Shown: positions 47,869 through 60,966, counted from the first letter of the stretch. The stretch is DNA of 64,000 nucleotides from Cordia subcordata (GCA_028554755.1 JAPTOF010000016.1:2765001-2829000), one strand, 5' to 3'. Translations and numbers: made by a program. Notes: generated by a model from the letters alone, not told the origin.

Positions 47869-48892
47869 ATTTTGGAAGCTAATGTCTCAATTTTCATGAC
47901 TTAGCCATTTCACCAGCACCAGCTGCAAAAAAATATTTGTTTAATCATTACTTGTAGATAGATTGGATCATTGCTTAGACTTGAAGGTTGTTGTGCAGAT
48001 TGTGGCATCATATTCCTCTTAATAATACCCACCAATGTTTTTAAGCTGTCATTGTTTGGGAGTAATTGTAATTTCAAAGCAAACTATTAGTAGATTTGAC
48101 GAGTGGATGTTATTATTTTCGCATAAAAATTTATTTCAAATTTGGTTTCTGGGTAACTAATCCCACCTAATAGGACAATCGTTGGTTTTATTTGGTTTTT
48201 AAGTAAGTTGGTCCAATGAACAATGGATAATTGTTAATTTTTTTAAATGGATGGTGATAAGTTTCAAACTCAAAAACTTGGGCTTTAATACTATGAAAGA
48301 ATTATTATCTCAGTTAAAAGTTTTATTTTTAGAGAGAATATTAGTATATTTATTTATAGTATTAATAATGAATTCTATGTAACTGATATTACTAGCTTTT
48401 AGTCGTCTTTTGAACACACTCATGTTCATTTTTCAGTATCTGTCTTGAAGGTCACGTGTTTAAGTCGTAGAAATAGTCTTTTGCAAAAATGTAAAATAAT
48501 ATTGGCTATGATAGATAAAAAAAAATAGGCCTGAACGCTTTCTTGTATTGCTCGTGCGGCAGGAATTTCATACATAGAACTGTCTTTATTATCCTAAATT
48601 AGGACATTCAGGTAGGCCAGGCTGTACGGAGCCGTAACTGGCTTAAAGAAATTAAGGTCTATAAGATTGTTAACTTAGTGTCTTAATTCGCTAAAAATAG
48701 TTAGTTTTCCTGAAGTTTTCTTTAAACGTCAAAAAAGTTGAGGACAAAACATTTAACGGGAGGTCTTTCAGCTTATTGGCAGTGCTTTTTTGGGGTGCTT
48801 ATAACACCAAAATGGAAAAGCAAGTCTCTCACAACTCAAGTCCTCAAAATAAGCACCGCTAAACACACACTTTAATCAAATGAGAAATATAT
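47869..48892. other. Convergent spacer between PHL11-like and PLR genes
   Basis: About 1 kb of AT-rich DNA between two genes that face each other. It must contain both 3' UTRs. I see no coding exon or clear repeat. Confidence 0.6.
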
Positions 48893-51800
48893 TTAGACAT
48901 AGCGTTTCAGGTACGTATCCATGCGAGTATATCGAACTTCAGGATAGAGCTCTGAGGCTTCAACTCCATTCTCCCCTATTTCAAAGTTTGTTAGGCAACC
49001 TTCATAGTAAATGTGGTAGAAATGCCCCACTCCAGCTTTACCAGCAGCATCCATACCTGCAATTTTTCCATATGCATCATCAGATAATATCGTTAATTCA
49101 AATGTTGATTAATTGTCGCATCTCGAGTCAAGAACTCCCGTCCGATAAGTGAGACTAGTGTTTTAAGTTTATGATTTATTATTTTAGACTCCATCTCTTC
49201 TGAAGCAAGATAGTTAATTCTGTGGCACCTCTTAAAACCACTCATTTATTAGTATCTCAAGATCTTTTGAAAATTGATACCATATAGTAGTTCATTGAGC
49301 ACACGATTCCAAAGGGGTTGTTATATGAATACTTATACATGTTGGAGAATGGTACAATGACATATTTAGCCTTTATATAACATACCTTAATATGGTATAT
49401 AATAATACACTGATACCACACATAATACAGAAAAAGCAAACTTGAATGAGGGCCCATATGGGTTGTCATGTTTTTAAACAAAAGTACTTTTTTTTTTTTT
49501 TTGAAAAAGCATACCTTATTTGCAATAAGTATTTGACTTGATTTATGAAAATGTTGAAACTCTAAAAAAAAATTCAAATTCAACTTTTTCAAAAGTAAAA
49601 AAATTTAGCTTTCAAAAGAAAAAAAATGTTTAAAAAAAAAAATCTAAACGAGTCCTGACAGTCGGAAGCTAACATTGAAGGAAATTCGTACAATGATTTT
49701 GTTTCACCTTTCATTGAAGCTATAAAATCCTCCATGGGAATGCCGATCTTCTCTAGTTCTTTCCCAATGAGGTTTTCCCACTTTTCAATTAATTGCCTCT
49801 GAGAAAGGATGTTTTCTGGAGGCCGGAGATACATTGTCTTGTTCAATGTTCGAGGATCATCAATGCACTTAATTGTGTACATGGCTACATCATCTTCATC
49901 CATATATACCACTGCAATAGGTCACTATAAAATTTCAGTCCAGTAGCTACGCATTTCTTATTACACTTGGAGTAAGTGCATATTTAATAAAATAATAATA
50001 TTTTATTCAAATTACAGTTTCAACATAACAAAATATTTTTCTAATTACAGTTTCAACATAACAATTCTAAACATAACAATTTATTTTTTATTTTTTAGGA
50101 TAGCTGGAAATTTAAAAAATACATTTGTTAGATCTTAAAGTATCTGAATTTCATTTTCTGCATATGCTATATTAATTACATTAGCTACACTTCCAAGTGT
50201 AACAAACATTAGTTTTATTGAAAAAACTTGCGCCTGTAACTAGTTAATTTTGTTACATTTCTAAATGTAACTAGGAAACGGAATATATATATAACTAATG
50301 GCTTGATTTCTTGTAGCACGGGTATCACAATTTAAAGGGAAAAAAAAGTTGATAATATGCTTCAAATATAAGAAAAAGAAAATAGAGTAATGGAAATCAA
50401 AATGTCATGATCTGTAGTAAATTACTTTGACACCATAATTATGTTTAGGTCCTACACTTTTCAAAAATGTTGCATATGATTGCTAGCTATAGAAATAAAA
50501 TTATGTAACCGAGAGAAGTGTATATAATTTTAGAAGGAATAACATGCACTTTTGACAAATTATGCGGACAAGTAGAATGTTATTTATCCTCATACCTTTG
50601 ACGTTGCCATCTCCATAGATGTATACTTTGTCTCTAGGAGGAAGTAGCCTACCCAGTTGAGAGAGGTTACCAGCAAAGTAACCCCCAAAACAATTAGCTG
50701 AGACATAAGTATAGGGAATATTAGCATCCTCGATTGCTTTCCTTACTACCATCTTCTCATCAAATGTGTCCCTTCCTGCTTCAAGTGCATGTCCCATTCG
50801 TGCCGGGTCCATTCCAAATTCTGAAGGCAAGAAACGCTGCAAAAAGTTGTAGGCGGTGTTAGGGTTTTAGGTTCCACTACCAGAAATTGGCAAATTTGGA
50901 ATTAGAGGTGACTCAAATGATTGAAACTAGTAACCAATGAGTGAGGTCCGATCAAATGCCATGGGAAATGAGAAGCTGGATAAAGGGTGGGTTTTTTCTT
51001 TTAAAAAAACAAAAAACTGGTGGTTTTTTTAACTAAAATTAAAGATGAAAATTTTCTGTCTCAAATTTGAAACTTTTTTTGTAGTATTCCAGCTAGTCAA
51101 ACTAAATCTTATTCTACTAAATAAAATGGGATGACGCAAATATGTATTCTATGGAAAGAGAAAATTTTGCCGAACGTTTTCTTTTCTCTTTAATTTCTTT
51201 TTCTTTTTGGGTGGTGGTGATCATCATAGGATGCTGAGGGTCTGTTTGGAAGTGTTCTTGTTTTTTTGTTTTGTAAAACAGTTTTACAGAATAGTTTTTA
51301 AAAATTGTTTTCAAAAACAAAACAATAAAAATTTGTTTAGATGTAAGATAAATTTATTTTTTTTTATCTTGCATTAAAAAGACCATTACATTTTTATTTT
51401 TTTCTTTATATTTGATTTTTTTCCTCTAATAAACATATATCTACATATGTATACATACACATATATGTGTGTATGTATGTATAATGTGTGTGTTCTAAAA
51501 GAGGCTGGAATAGGCGTGGGTTGGGATGAGGGCAAGGATGGGGGTGAAATTGCTCTTTTGAGAACAACATGTCAAAAATACATGAAAACAGCAAAAATGT
51601 GTTTCCTTTTTTTGTTTTTAAAAACACTTTTTTTAGAACAGTTTTCAAAAATAATTTTAGAAAACAACTGCTTTCAAATAAGTTTTTATATTTTTTTGTT
51701 TTCAAAAACAAAAAACTATTTTTGAAAATAGTTCCAAACAGCCCCTAATAATTTTACTAATTTTCTTTTCTTTTGCTGGTAGAAAACCATTTTTGAAAAG

Positions 51801-54049
51801 TGTGGTTTTGTTTGATGCCTAATCTCAACCTCGCCTTTGAATAATCTTCTAAATTTAGAGCCTGTTTGGATTGGTTTTTTTCCAGGAAAAAACATTTTTT
51901 TCCCGAAAAAGTTATGTTAAATTTTCAATAACTATTTGATTTGGTTTCCAAAAAAGCTGAAACTCTAAAAAAAAGCTGTTTTTCAAAAATTGTTAAAAAA
52001 ATGCTTTTGAAAAAAGCCAATCCAAACGAGCCCTTATCTGCCCATACAAAAAAAAAAATTAAGTTTGCCTGGTTTTGATTATATAAGTAATCTAATAATG
52101 AGAATACTTTTTAATGATTTCTTAATTCTACGTTCATAATTCATAGTCCATTGATGATCCGACCAATAATAATATGGTTCCTCGATGAGACGATTAAGAA
52201 AAAAATCACAAAATATAATGATTTTTCTTATCACAAGTTGAGTAAAACATGTTATTCTCTGTATTTTGCAAAAATTGTATAAAATCTTATAATTTCAAAT
52301 ATCACTGATAGCCCTTGTAATTTAAAAAGCGTAATACATTATTGACCTCTACAGTGTAAAATGAGAGGAGAATATGCATTAATTTTGAAATTATATGGGG
52401 AAATATGCACCTATCTATTAAAATCACATAGGTCAATTTGTAATGGTTCTGAAAGAACAGGGATATCAATAAGTTTTAAAATCATGGGAGATTTTATACA
52501 CTTTCATAAAACACAAGGACGTGAAGGGTTGTTTTAATTGGCTATTTTTTTATGGACAAAAGCACTTTTTCAGAAAAATGTACATGCTTTTTACAATAAT
52601 TATTCGGCTTGACTTTAAGAAAAATTAAAATTCTGAAAAAACATAAATACAATAATTTTTCAAAAACTAAACTTTTTAACTTTTCAAAAAAACACTTTTT
52701 TCAAACATTTTAAAAACAAGCGCTTCTAAAATAAGCCAATCCAAACACGCCCGAAATACATTTTACTCAATTAATTGTGATAAAAAAAACTATTTTAATC
52801 TAAACCAGGCCCTAAAATTAAATATCAATATCAAAGAACAATATCATTTTCTATCAGAAAAAAAAAAAAAAAAGGTTTCAAATGCATGCATTCCATTTCT
52901 TCTAAACCAACATTCCCCAAGGGCAATGATCAAAGATATTTTTACGTCTCAATCATGAAAATTCAAAACTTGTCAATTTTCTTTCTTATCCTTTTTCTCT
53001 TTGCTTGGACTTCAATCAAAAACAAATCATGAATTATCATGATGCATGAAAACTATAGCCCCTGAATCCTCATCCACTAATTATGAAGATATCATTAATT
53101 AACACAGCTGGAGCTCTTAAGATTATTAATTATTATTACAGGATATATTTTCCCAAACTTAAATATTTATGCAAGCGTAATTAATGTCCTCTTTAGATTC
53201 TTTTTTTTTTTCATTAAAACCACTCTTTTAATAAAAAAATATTCATATATTTTTTAATGTGCATTTGACTTGAATTTAAAAATAATTTAAAACTTTTAAA
53301 ACAAAAACTCAACTGGACTTTCTTTGGGAAAAAAAAAACAAAAGAAAAAGAGCTCTTTAGGAAAAAAAAGAGCTTTTTTGGTAAGTCAATCTAAACGAGC
53401 CTTCAGAAAAACATGGCTATATCCAAAGCTCTTCAGAAAAAAGTCTTTTCTTCCTTCTCCTTGCATGAGTAAGGGCTTGTTTAGATTGGATTTTTTCATT
53501 AAAAACACTTTTTTTTTCCAAAAAAGTACATCTTTTTACAAATAGTTATGGATTTGTTTCTCGAAAATAGTTGAAATTTTAAAAAAGCTCAAATTCAACT
53601 TTTTTTAGAAGTTAAAAATTTCAACTTAAAAATAGAATATGTTTTTACAATAGTTAAAAAAAATGCCTTTAAAATAAGCCAATTCAAACTAATCCTAGCT
53701 AGATAGCCACTTATTTTACCTTGATGTTGCCAGCTTTTTTGATGGCCTCAACAAGCCTGAGCTGCATCAAAATGTTATGGCTTCGAAAATGCACCCCAGA
53801 CATGGTGCATATAACCACATCAACTTGTTTCACAGCACTCACTAGGCTTTGGTGATCAGCAAACGAGCCCTCTATTAAATGAGCCCCTTGCTCTTTGAAC
53901 GATAACAACATTTGAATTTTTTCAATGTCGAGGCCAATGTCTGGGCGCTGGAGGACATAGGTTATGTGCCCTTGCGCCAAACACGCCTTAACGATTCTCC
54001 GGCCAATGTACCCTGTGCCTCCCACAACGAGGACTTTGCTTTTCGCCAT
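48893..54049 (-). CDS. PLR: Pinoresinol-lariciresinol reductase-type enzyme, four exons
   Basis: PLRs are NADPH-dependent cytosolic reductases of the PIP family (with isoflavone reductase) that turn pinoresinol into lariciresinol, and often on to secoisolariciresinol, in lignan synthesis. Exons on the minus strand: 54049-53720, 50836-50596, 49911-49708, 49056-48893; total 939 nt, 312 residues, the usual family length. The last exon is short and was found by reading past the third donor; it encodes GVGHFYHIYYEGCL and ends TYLKRYV. The NADPH motif GGTGYIG is at residues 10-16. RFLPSEFGMD begins at 111, and Lys138 in FDEKM is the conserved catalytic lysine. No defect is visible. Whether it accepts pinoresinol only (as Arabidopsis PrR) or both substrates cannot be read off. 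Intron 1 is 2.9 kb and nearly half MITEs. Confidence 0.95.
49450..49655. mobile_element. Tourist-like MITE in PLR intron 3
   Basis: It starts GGGCCCATATGGG and ends TCTAAACGAGTCC, flanked by TGA on both sides (49447-49449 and 49656-49658). The interior with A/T runs and 'tttgcaataagtatttgact' matches the other copies of the family in this window. Confidence 0.65.
51238..51745. mobile_element. MITE-like element with GGGTCTGTTTGGAA ends, PLR intron 1
   Basis: The left end (gggtctgtttggaagtg) is the inverse of the right end (tccaaacagcccc). Near both ends 'gttttcaaaaacaaaa' recurs, and 'agttttacagaatagttttt' faces 'agaacagttttcaaaa', so the ends can fold back. The middle holds a TG/TA-rich stretch (51440-51490). 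Flanks are TGA and TAA. About 508 bp, non-coding. Confidence 0.65.
51858..52033. mobile_element. Tourist-like MITE, 176 bp, PLR intron 1
   Basis: It starts GAGCCTGTTTGGATTGG and ends CCAATCCAAACGAGCCC, inverted ends matching over about 17 bases, with TTA on both sides (51855-51857 and 52034-52036). This is the cleanest copy of the family here. Confidence 0.88.
52526..52752. mobile_element. Tourist-like MITE, 227 bp, PLR intron 1
   Basis: It starts GGGTTGTTTTAATTGGC and ends GCCAATCCAAACACGCCC, with GAA on both sides (52523-52525 and 52753-52755). The interior again has 'cttttt.caataatta' and 'aaacactttttt' blocks like its relatives. Confidence 0.75.
53185..53695. mobile_element. Two adjacent, more diverged Tourist-like MITEs, PLR intron 1
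   Basis: The first runs about 53185-53402 (ends ctctttagattc and tcaatctaaacgagcc). The second runs about 53473-53695 (ends gggcttgtttagattgga and ccaattcaaactaatcc). Both have the A/T-run interior of the family. Their target duplications are not preserved. Confidence 0.6.
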
Positions 54050-54156
54050 TGACGAAAACTTATTAAGTGACTGATTTTTTGGTCACTAATACTTTCCTTG
54101 CTTTTTTTTTTTTTCTCTTTCTCTCTTTGGTAGGTAGCTAAAGTCTCCAAAGACTT

Positions 54157-54166
54157 CTTATATATA
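54157..54166 (-). promoter_or_regulatory. TATA box of the PLR gene
   Basis: On the minus strand the sequence reads TATATATAAG about 110 bases upstream of the ATG at 54049, followed by a leader rich in A and G. Position and sequence fit a plant TATA box. Confidence 0.55.
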
Positions 54167-56709
54167 GAGACATTTGGCTACAGTAGTTTGCCAAATTTTG
54201 TTGTGACGTGAAAAATTATCAACCTTTTGACCTAACGGAGAAAATGAACATGTCTGGTACTTGGTTTGAAAGATAAGTTCATGCAACTCTTCAAGCAACT
54301 ATTGTGTTAATAATAATTGGGTAAGAGTGAAAGGTGATCTTATGTGGTAAATTTGGAATTTGTAATTCTTTTATGTAAAACAAAAGTATATTCTGATATC
54401 TTCTCATATTGATATAACTTTTTTGGAGCTTTAACACTCACATAAAATTCTTGTTTTGACAATTTAAAAGTCGGAGAAGGTCTTTTACAAAATCATTTCA
54501 TTTGGGATCTTTTACTTTATCAAAGCATCAGATTTTTAAATTTTCATAGAAGCCCCCCGGGATTCCTTCCCAAGCTTGCTGAATAATTTCTATGGGTTCT
54601 GTCATTTCATTTATTTGCAAATCGACTTCGATTCTTGAATAATTCACAATACTTGAACTAGTATAAGTTCACTCATAATTTTTTCATATGAGATAAGAAT
54701 ATAGTGTAATACTCACTCATGCATAACCCGAGTTTATGTGATTTGTCATGGGGTTCTATTTTGAATCTAATTCGATTAAAAATGTAATATAAGATCTTAG
54801 AAGGCGAATGTAGAACTATACTGTACCACATAGTAAAATGGATCTTGGATCCAGTATCAATTTGTTAACCTTTCACACTAGGTAAAAATGCATTAATGAT
54901 CTGATTTGGCAAATGATAATAATATGCCATCGGTGAAGATCAGGCTACCGTTTGCACCTCCCACTCTAGAACCGACGCGATCTAGCTTTTGGATGACCTA
55001 ATTAATTAATTGGCTACTTGTCACATATCCTTGAAAGTCATTCTTCAAGAAGTCATCCACCAACCGGAAAAGGATTGAAAAAGAAATAAAGCGTGGAAAT
55101 TTTGGAAGGATGATAAAAACTCAGCATCACCTTTGTTAAGAATACTAATGTTTCATCTTAAAAATGAATTAATATAAAAAGAAAAAAAAAGAATATTATA
55201 TAATGAATTTGAAACTTGAGATTTTTTTTTTTCTGTGAGCAAAAATATATTCGAAGGCTAACTCCAATACATTTTCTTTTTTTTTTTCCCTATATTTAGA
55301 TGACATGAGTCATTTTTCTAAATTTAATATATCCTATTTTCAATTTACTCCAAAACTTTGCTTACTTTTTATAAGTCTCTTAATTTAGGGAATCTCTATT
55401 CAATTTCACTCTAATCTCTTAGTTTACGAAAATCTTATTTCAATTTCACTCTAACAACCTTTCTATTTTAGGGATTTTTTATTTTTATTTTGCTCCAGAA
55501 TTTCGTTATTTTAGTTGAACACACTATTTTAATATAATAATTATTTATTTTTGTTCATTATGTAGAACAATTTTATAATTTTATGTAATAATACTTTTGT
55601 TTATTTCCAAAAGAAAAAAGGCATCCCCAAATATACACCATTTAGAAAGTAGGAAGGAAGTAACCCCGGGAAGTCTCTCAAAAACATGTGAAAAAGGTTT
55701 TAGCTTCCACAAAAGCTTGAAGTGCAAGTGAGATATATATTATTAGGCCTGGTTTTAGCTTCATTCAGTTGCTTCCTCTTGTTGGACCTTCATAAATTTG
55801 CATCCACAAAACGCATTCATATCACTTGTATTCTCATTGGCAATGTCAACCATCTCTAATGCATCAAATTTTATATCAGTGGAACCTCTGATAATGCTAA
55901 CTTATGTGATCCTTCCTATTACTTATCTTTTGTTGATATTAGAATAAAATCGTCTCTTGCCCGTCTAACATAAAAAAGATAAAATAAAATAAAAATTCAG
56001 AAAAATTAAAATGAAATTGACATTATCTATATCAAATTTGGGATATTCTGAAAAAAACACGCTCATTTCAAGTAGAATAGAATAAGTACTCCCAAAGACC
56101 TTAAGGCGAGAATAATGATGAAGAATGTGTCAAACAAACACAACATCCTAAAAAGAAGAAGAGGTGTACTCTTTGAAGAGATAGAAAACTTTGATCTTGA
56201 AGAATCAAATTATCACTGTATTTCTTCTTCTTTTTTTTTTTTTTTTACTTTGTCTTCTTCCATGCGGCTTATAATTCCGAGGGGTTGTGGTTTTCTTTTT
56301 TTCCCCCTTTTTCCTACCAATTTTTCGACGTCACCTCCTTGACCTCTTCAAGCTGTCCAAAACCAGGCGTGTTTGTCCGAAAGTTGGACAAGGCTTGAGA
56401 ATATCGTGCAATGATCCTATCGTGCACAGGGAGGCATCTCTGAGCGACCAAGTACCATTGTATGGATATGATCAATGTTACCCTGGAGATGATTAAAGAG
56501 TCATTTGGATTAACTTTTCTTGAATTTTTAAAAAATGTATTTTTTTGTAGAAGTTAAAAATTCTAGTTTTTTTTAAAAAAAAATTAAACGCCCACTCCCG
56601 TGAGATTGAATTCAGGACTTTACACTTGCGAGAGATAATCTCAACCATTAGAGCTAATCCAAATACTTTGCATACAAAAAAAAAAAAAAAAAAGAAAATT
56701 GTGAGAGAT

Positions 56710-57136
56710 CAGTGATAGAATTCATTTGATGATAGAAATATCAATTACAATTAGTAACCAATTGGTGACGGACTTATGCTTCACTAACTAGTGCCGGATG
56801 AGTGACTGAGTTTAATTAACTGACTTGTGACAAAATTCTCAACCACTAATAGTGACGGATTAGTGATAGACTTCTATTTTATAAATTAGTGATAGGTTTG
56901 TGACGAAAATTAATTTAATTATGTAATTTTTTGTGACGGATTTATGATTGAAAAAATTCTATCAGATATTTGGTGACTAATGTGTGTCGAAATCATTTTC
57001 GTAAGTAATTCAGTTATTAATCGGCCACTAATCTATTATTTTTTATCATATAATATTGTATAATTATTTTATTCTATTCCATCACTAATTAATCACTAAC
57101 CGACAACCAATAGTGACTGATTTTGTTCTTGTAGTG
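56710..57136. mobile_element. CACTA-like transposon end, copy A
   Basis: Reading inwards from 57136 on the minus strand the sequence starts CACTACAAGAACAAAATCAG, the terminal signature of CACTA (En/Spm) elements. The 400 bases inside are full of subterminal words built on 'agtgacggattagtgatag' and 'gtgacgg', in both orientations. Only one end is present and no transposase is seen, so it is a remnant. Confidence 0.7.
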
Positions 57137-57147
57137 TGCCAGCTTAA

Positions 57148-57440
57148 GCGTGCGCACCGCCAACTCGGGAGGGGAGGGGAAATTGGAAAATCAAGCGCTC
57201 GATGGCAAGGCTTGTTTTAAATTTTAAGTTAGAATCTTTTTTCCCGCAAAAGTGACCATCTGTGTCTGTGAGAGTGAGATGTGATTGCAAGTGTGGGTAT
57301 GTGTGTTTTGTGTATATGAGTGTGTGTGGGTTGAGTGTGTATTTTCTTTTTGTCTGTGTGCGTACTGTGCATGAGTTTGTGTGTGATTTTGCATGGTCCT
57401 AGTTACTTTTTGGAATGGAGGAGACAAAAGAGGGGAACTC
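57148..57440 (+). repeat. G-rich/GT-rich module, copy 1
   Basis: It begins with a GGGAGGGGAGGGG run (57168-57180), then 'attggaaaatcaag', 'ttttaaattttaagttagaat', and a GT-rich tract (57255-57390) with 'gtgtctgtgagagtga', ending near 'ttgcatggtcctagttac'. It lies directly beside the CACTA-like end of copy A. The minus strand would give a Thr/His-rich frame with no domain, so I do not call a gene. Confidence 0.75.
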
Positions 57441-58429
57441 CTGTAGAAAAATTGGATTTTTGAAGATATGAGAGTTTATAAAATCTTAACTTCAAGACGT
57501 GTAACAAAGTCACTTTCTTAAAAAATATTTTGTCCCAACCGTGCAAAAGGGTTATTGCGAAATTCTCTAAGATACAATGAAGTATGTTAATCTTCTTTGT
57601 CTTGCACTTTGATAGAAATTAGCGGTGAGAAATTTTTGTGTGTTTTGAGAAATGTGAGTAGATAAGAATGAAAAGGATGTTTCCCTTGAAGTAAATCCCC
57701 TTTATATAAACTTTAAACTGCATACCTAATAGAAATATCTTTTCTTGTAAATTGGTACTTTTTATTGAATAAGTATGCTTTTTAAATGAATAGACATGTC
57801 TCTAGATAAAGAGGTACTTTTATAGAAGAAAAGGTACATCTTGAGATGACAAGTTACCTTTATAAATGAATGGTTCAACCTTTGAGTGAATAGGCACCTT
57901 TTCATATAAATAGGTACTTAAAATGACTATTCCAAAATACTATTTATTAAAAATGCTAATTATTTTTAAAATTTTCTAACAATCCCTTGCCATTTTTAAA
58001 AAAAAAGATTAACAAGTTTGTCACATTTTTGTACATAGCATGCATAAAACAAAGGTATCTTACGATTTGAACCTATGTGTAGTGTAAGTTCATTCCAACA
58101 AATCGAAATATTTAGATAAATTTTGAACTGTACATTCATTTGAAGAGTTGTACAAACAAACTTGTAATCTCTGTACATATCCGATACTTGAAGGCCTTGT
58201 GTTCGTATCTATTTATAAGTGTATCAAAACTAAGCCTTGAGTTTCTTGAAGCGACATTACTTCACACTCACATGGTCAATCTTATCAAAAGTGCCCCGCA
58301 ATTTAGCACTCCCATAATGATGTCTGTAGATCTATTAAGAGCATACAACTCATCCTTCCTATAAACTTCGGGTACTAAACACTAAATGACCTTGGGATGC
58401 ACAAAACATCTATTTATTGGTAACCAGCT

Positions 58430-58733
58430 TGACGGAATTCTTGACCACTAATAGTGATGGATTTTTATTTTATAAGTTAGTGATAAATTTGTAACGGAAA
58501 TTAATTTAACTATATAATTTTTTGTGATAGATTTATGATTGAAAAAATTCTTTCAGCAATTTGGTGACTGATGTGTGCCGAAATCATTTTCGTAAGTAAT
58601 TTAGTCATTAATCAGTCACTAATCTGTCAATGTTTTATTATATAATATTATATAATTATTTTATTTTATTTTATTCCATCACTAATTAATCACTAATCCA
58701 TAACCAATAGTGACTGATTTTGTTCTTGTAGTG
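58430..58733. mobile_element. CACTA-like transposon end, copy B
   Basis: It has the same terminal CACTACAAGAACAAAATCAG read inwards from 58733, and follows copy A in order over about 290 bases (attctt.accactaatagtga, ttatgattgaaaaaattct, cgaaatcattttcgtaagta). It has single-base changes and small gaps against copy A. Confidence 0.7.
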
Positions 58734-58744
58734 TGCTAGCTACA

Positions 58745-58870
58745 GGGTGCGCCCTGCCAAATGGGGAGGGGAGGGGGAATTGGAAAATCAAGTGCTCGAT
58801 GGTAAGGCTTGTTTTAAATTAGAATTTTTTTATCCCCTAAAAAGTGATCATGTGTGGCTTTTATGAGAGA
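58745..58870 (+). repeat. G-rich module, copy 2 (truncated)
   Basis: It has the same GGGGAGGGGAGGGGG run and 'attggaaaatcaag' and 'gatggtaaggcttgttttaaat' phrases as copy 1, also directly beside a CACTA-like end. It loses similarity before the GT-rich tract. Confidence 0.7.
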
Positions 58871-60159
58871 ATTTTGAAGAGACTCCAACATTTTGAGACA
58901 ATTCTTTACAAAAGATATATATTTTGTAGTTAGACACAAGAGTTGTGTCTTATCTAAATAGGTGTCTCTGACACCTAAGCATTGAAATCAGCATCTGGCT
59001 GAAGAGGTGCTTTTGGCAATTCAATTTTCTTACATTCTTCAATTCATATAACAAATCATATTTAGCTATTAGGCTTATTTTGGTTGAGAGATTTCCACAA
59101 TATTTTGGTTCGTTGTTCTTACATTTTTGTAGTATTGCAAAACATAAGAGTGATTGTCTTATTTTGGGAGATTTAAACCGTTAAGTCGTTAGCACCAATG
59201 TGGGGCAATAAAACCTTAAGAAAATTGAATTTGATTCAAGACTCGATCAATTTCATTCACATTTTGCATCTGTTCGTTAAAAAGTTGTTGCTAATAGTTC
59301 CTATTTAACACAATTAGTTATTTAGATAGCAACTAGCTGTCTAATAGGTATTATATTTTAATATATATTTTTATATAAATATCTTATTCAAAATATTTTT
59401 CAAATGTCACAACTTTAACACTAAAAAGTATCTTTGTTGACGAGACTATTTGCAGGGTCCAAGACAAGAACATAGAGTGAGCGAGCTACACTTATGCACA
59501 AATTTTATATAAATTATTAATATTATATTATATTAATATAATAATGATATTCTAACAAGCAAGAGTCTAAATACAGAAGATACTAACTTCATATTTAAAA
59601 ACTATTAAATAATTAACTAGTTTTAGATAAAATTAAATACATATATACATACATACACACACATATATATATGTATAGTATAATATATGTCTTTAATCAA
59701 GATCTTATGTCTTCATGCCATCAAATATTTCCCCTCCAAAAGTCCGTCTCCTCATATTCTTTTCAAATTTTCCTTTCAATTTCCATTTTAAATATTCAAT
59801 TCATATTATAAATTTCTCATGAAAAAAATAATTAATGTTGAAAACTTATCAATAATTAAATTTTATAACATCTATTTATATTTATATTAACAAATATATT
59901 TATATGTTTATATTTATAAGAAAAGTAGAGTCCATATTTGTTTTTCAATCATTTACTAATAATTAAACTTTATAAAAAGCTTTTGTATTTTATCATCACA
60001 TGGATTATGTAAATTGACCATTAAAAGAAGATATTAAAAATACTATTTTTTTCTAGTGGAATGTACTCTAAGTGACCATGCAATTATTCATTCAAGCATC
60101 TTCTATTTGATTAAAAAATTTTGGTTATGACTTTGATAAAAAATTAAAATAAAAAGCTT

Positions 60160-60500
60160 AAGTGCTAAAGGGTGTGCTCCGCCAGCTGGGGAGGGGAGGG
60201 GAAACTGGAAAATCAAGGGGTCGATGGTAAGGCATGTTTTAAATTTTAAGTTAGAATTCTTTTTTCCCCCTAAAGAGTGAGCGATGTGTGTCTGTGAGAG
60301 TGATATGTGATCGCAAGTGTGGGTATGTGTGTTTTGTATATGTGTGTGTGTGTGTGCGGGTTGAGTGTATTTTGTTTTGTGTGTTTTTGTTTTTTTTGGT
60401 TGTGTGTGTACTGTGCGTGACTTTGTGTGTGTGCTTTTGCATGGTCCTAGTTACGTTTTGGGACGGAGTGGACGAAGGTGGAAGTATTCTCGAATGCGGA
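60160..60500 (+). repeat. G-rich/GT-rich module, copy 3
   Basis: It matches copy 1 over its whole length, including the GT-rich tract (60285-60440) and 'ttgcatggtcctagttac' (60438-60455). No CACTA-like end precedes it; 'agcttaag' upstream is shared with copy 1 and in copy 1 lies right at the CACTA end. Confidence 0.75.
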
Positions 60501-60966
60501 AAAGAATGTTTGCACCTCTGTGAGTGAGTGAGTGGGTGTTTTATGTGTGTAAGTTGTTAAGACTTGTGTGAGAAAGTTTTATGCTACGGAGAATTTGGGT
60601 AAAGTATGATATTTTTGTAGCAAAATGTGAGTAATATCATTTTTTTTTAAAAAGTTTTAAATTTATAACGAACATATTAATGTATTTATTTATTGTATTA
60701 ATGGAGAGGCAATTTGCGAGTGTACAATATGGGGAGACAAGTCCAATTTCAACTCCAATGAGAGACAAGATTCCCCAATGGGAGACAACGGTTACCCGGA
60801 TCTCCCAATGTTGGGAAACATATATTTCATGCCTCTTTTCATCCGTCCTCAATAGCTTATGCCAAGGGAAATTGGAAAAAAGACAAAAGGCGCAGACCAG
60901 CTTCGGCTCATAAGTAGCTTGAAAAGGGCTTCTATCAGCTGATAATCACTAGATTGTGATCATATA

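Larger units (their letters stand above)
54170..60960. other. Intergenic region between PLR and the ARF gene
   Basis: About 6.8 kb. The first 2.4 kb is AT-rich with no recognised gene; a fragment at 56495-56600 (catttggattaacttttctt...) looks like a broken Tourist-like MITE. From 56.7 kb the CACTA-like ends and G-rich modules take over, listed separately. At 57720-57920 'aggtacttttata' and 'aggtaca/gcacc' words recur, perhaps from a retrotransposon LTR. No protein domain was found in any frame. Confidence 0.55.

Noticed and set aside
57224..57427. Thr/His-rich minus-strand frame, and its relative at 60251-60442
   Set aside because: They are translations of GT-rich simple sequence in a repeated module, not genes.
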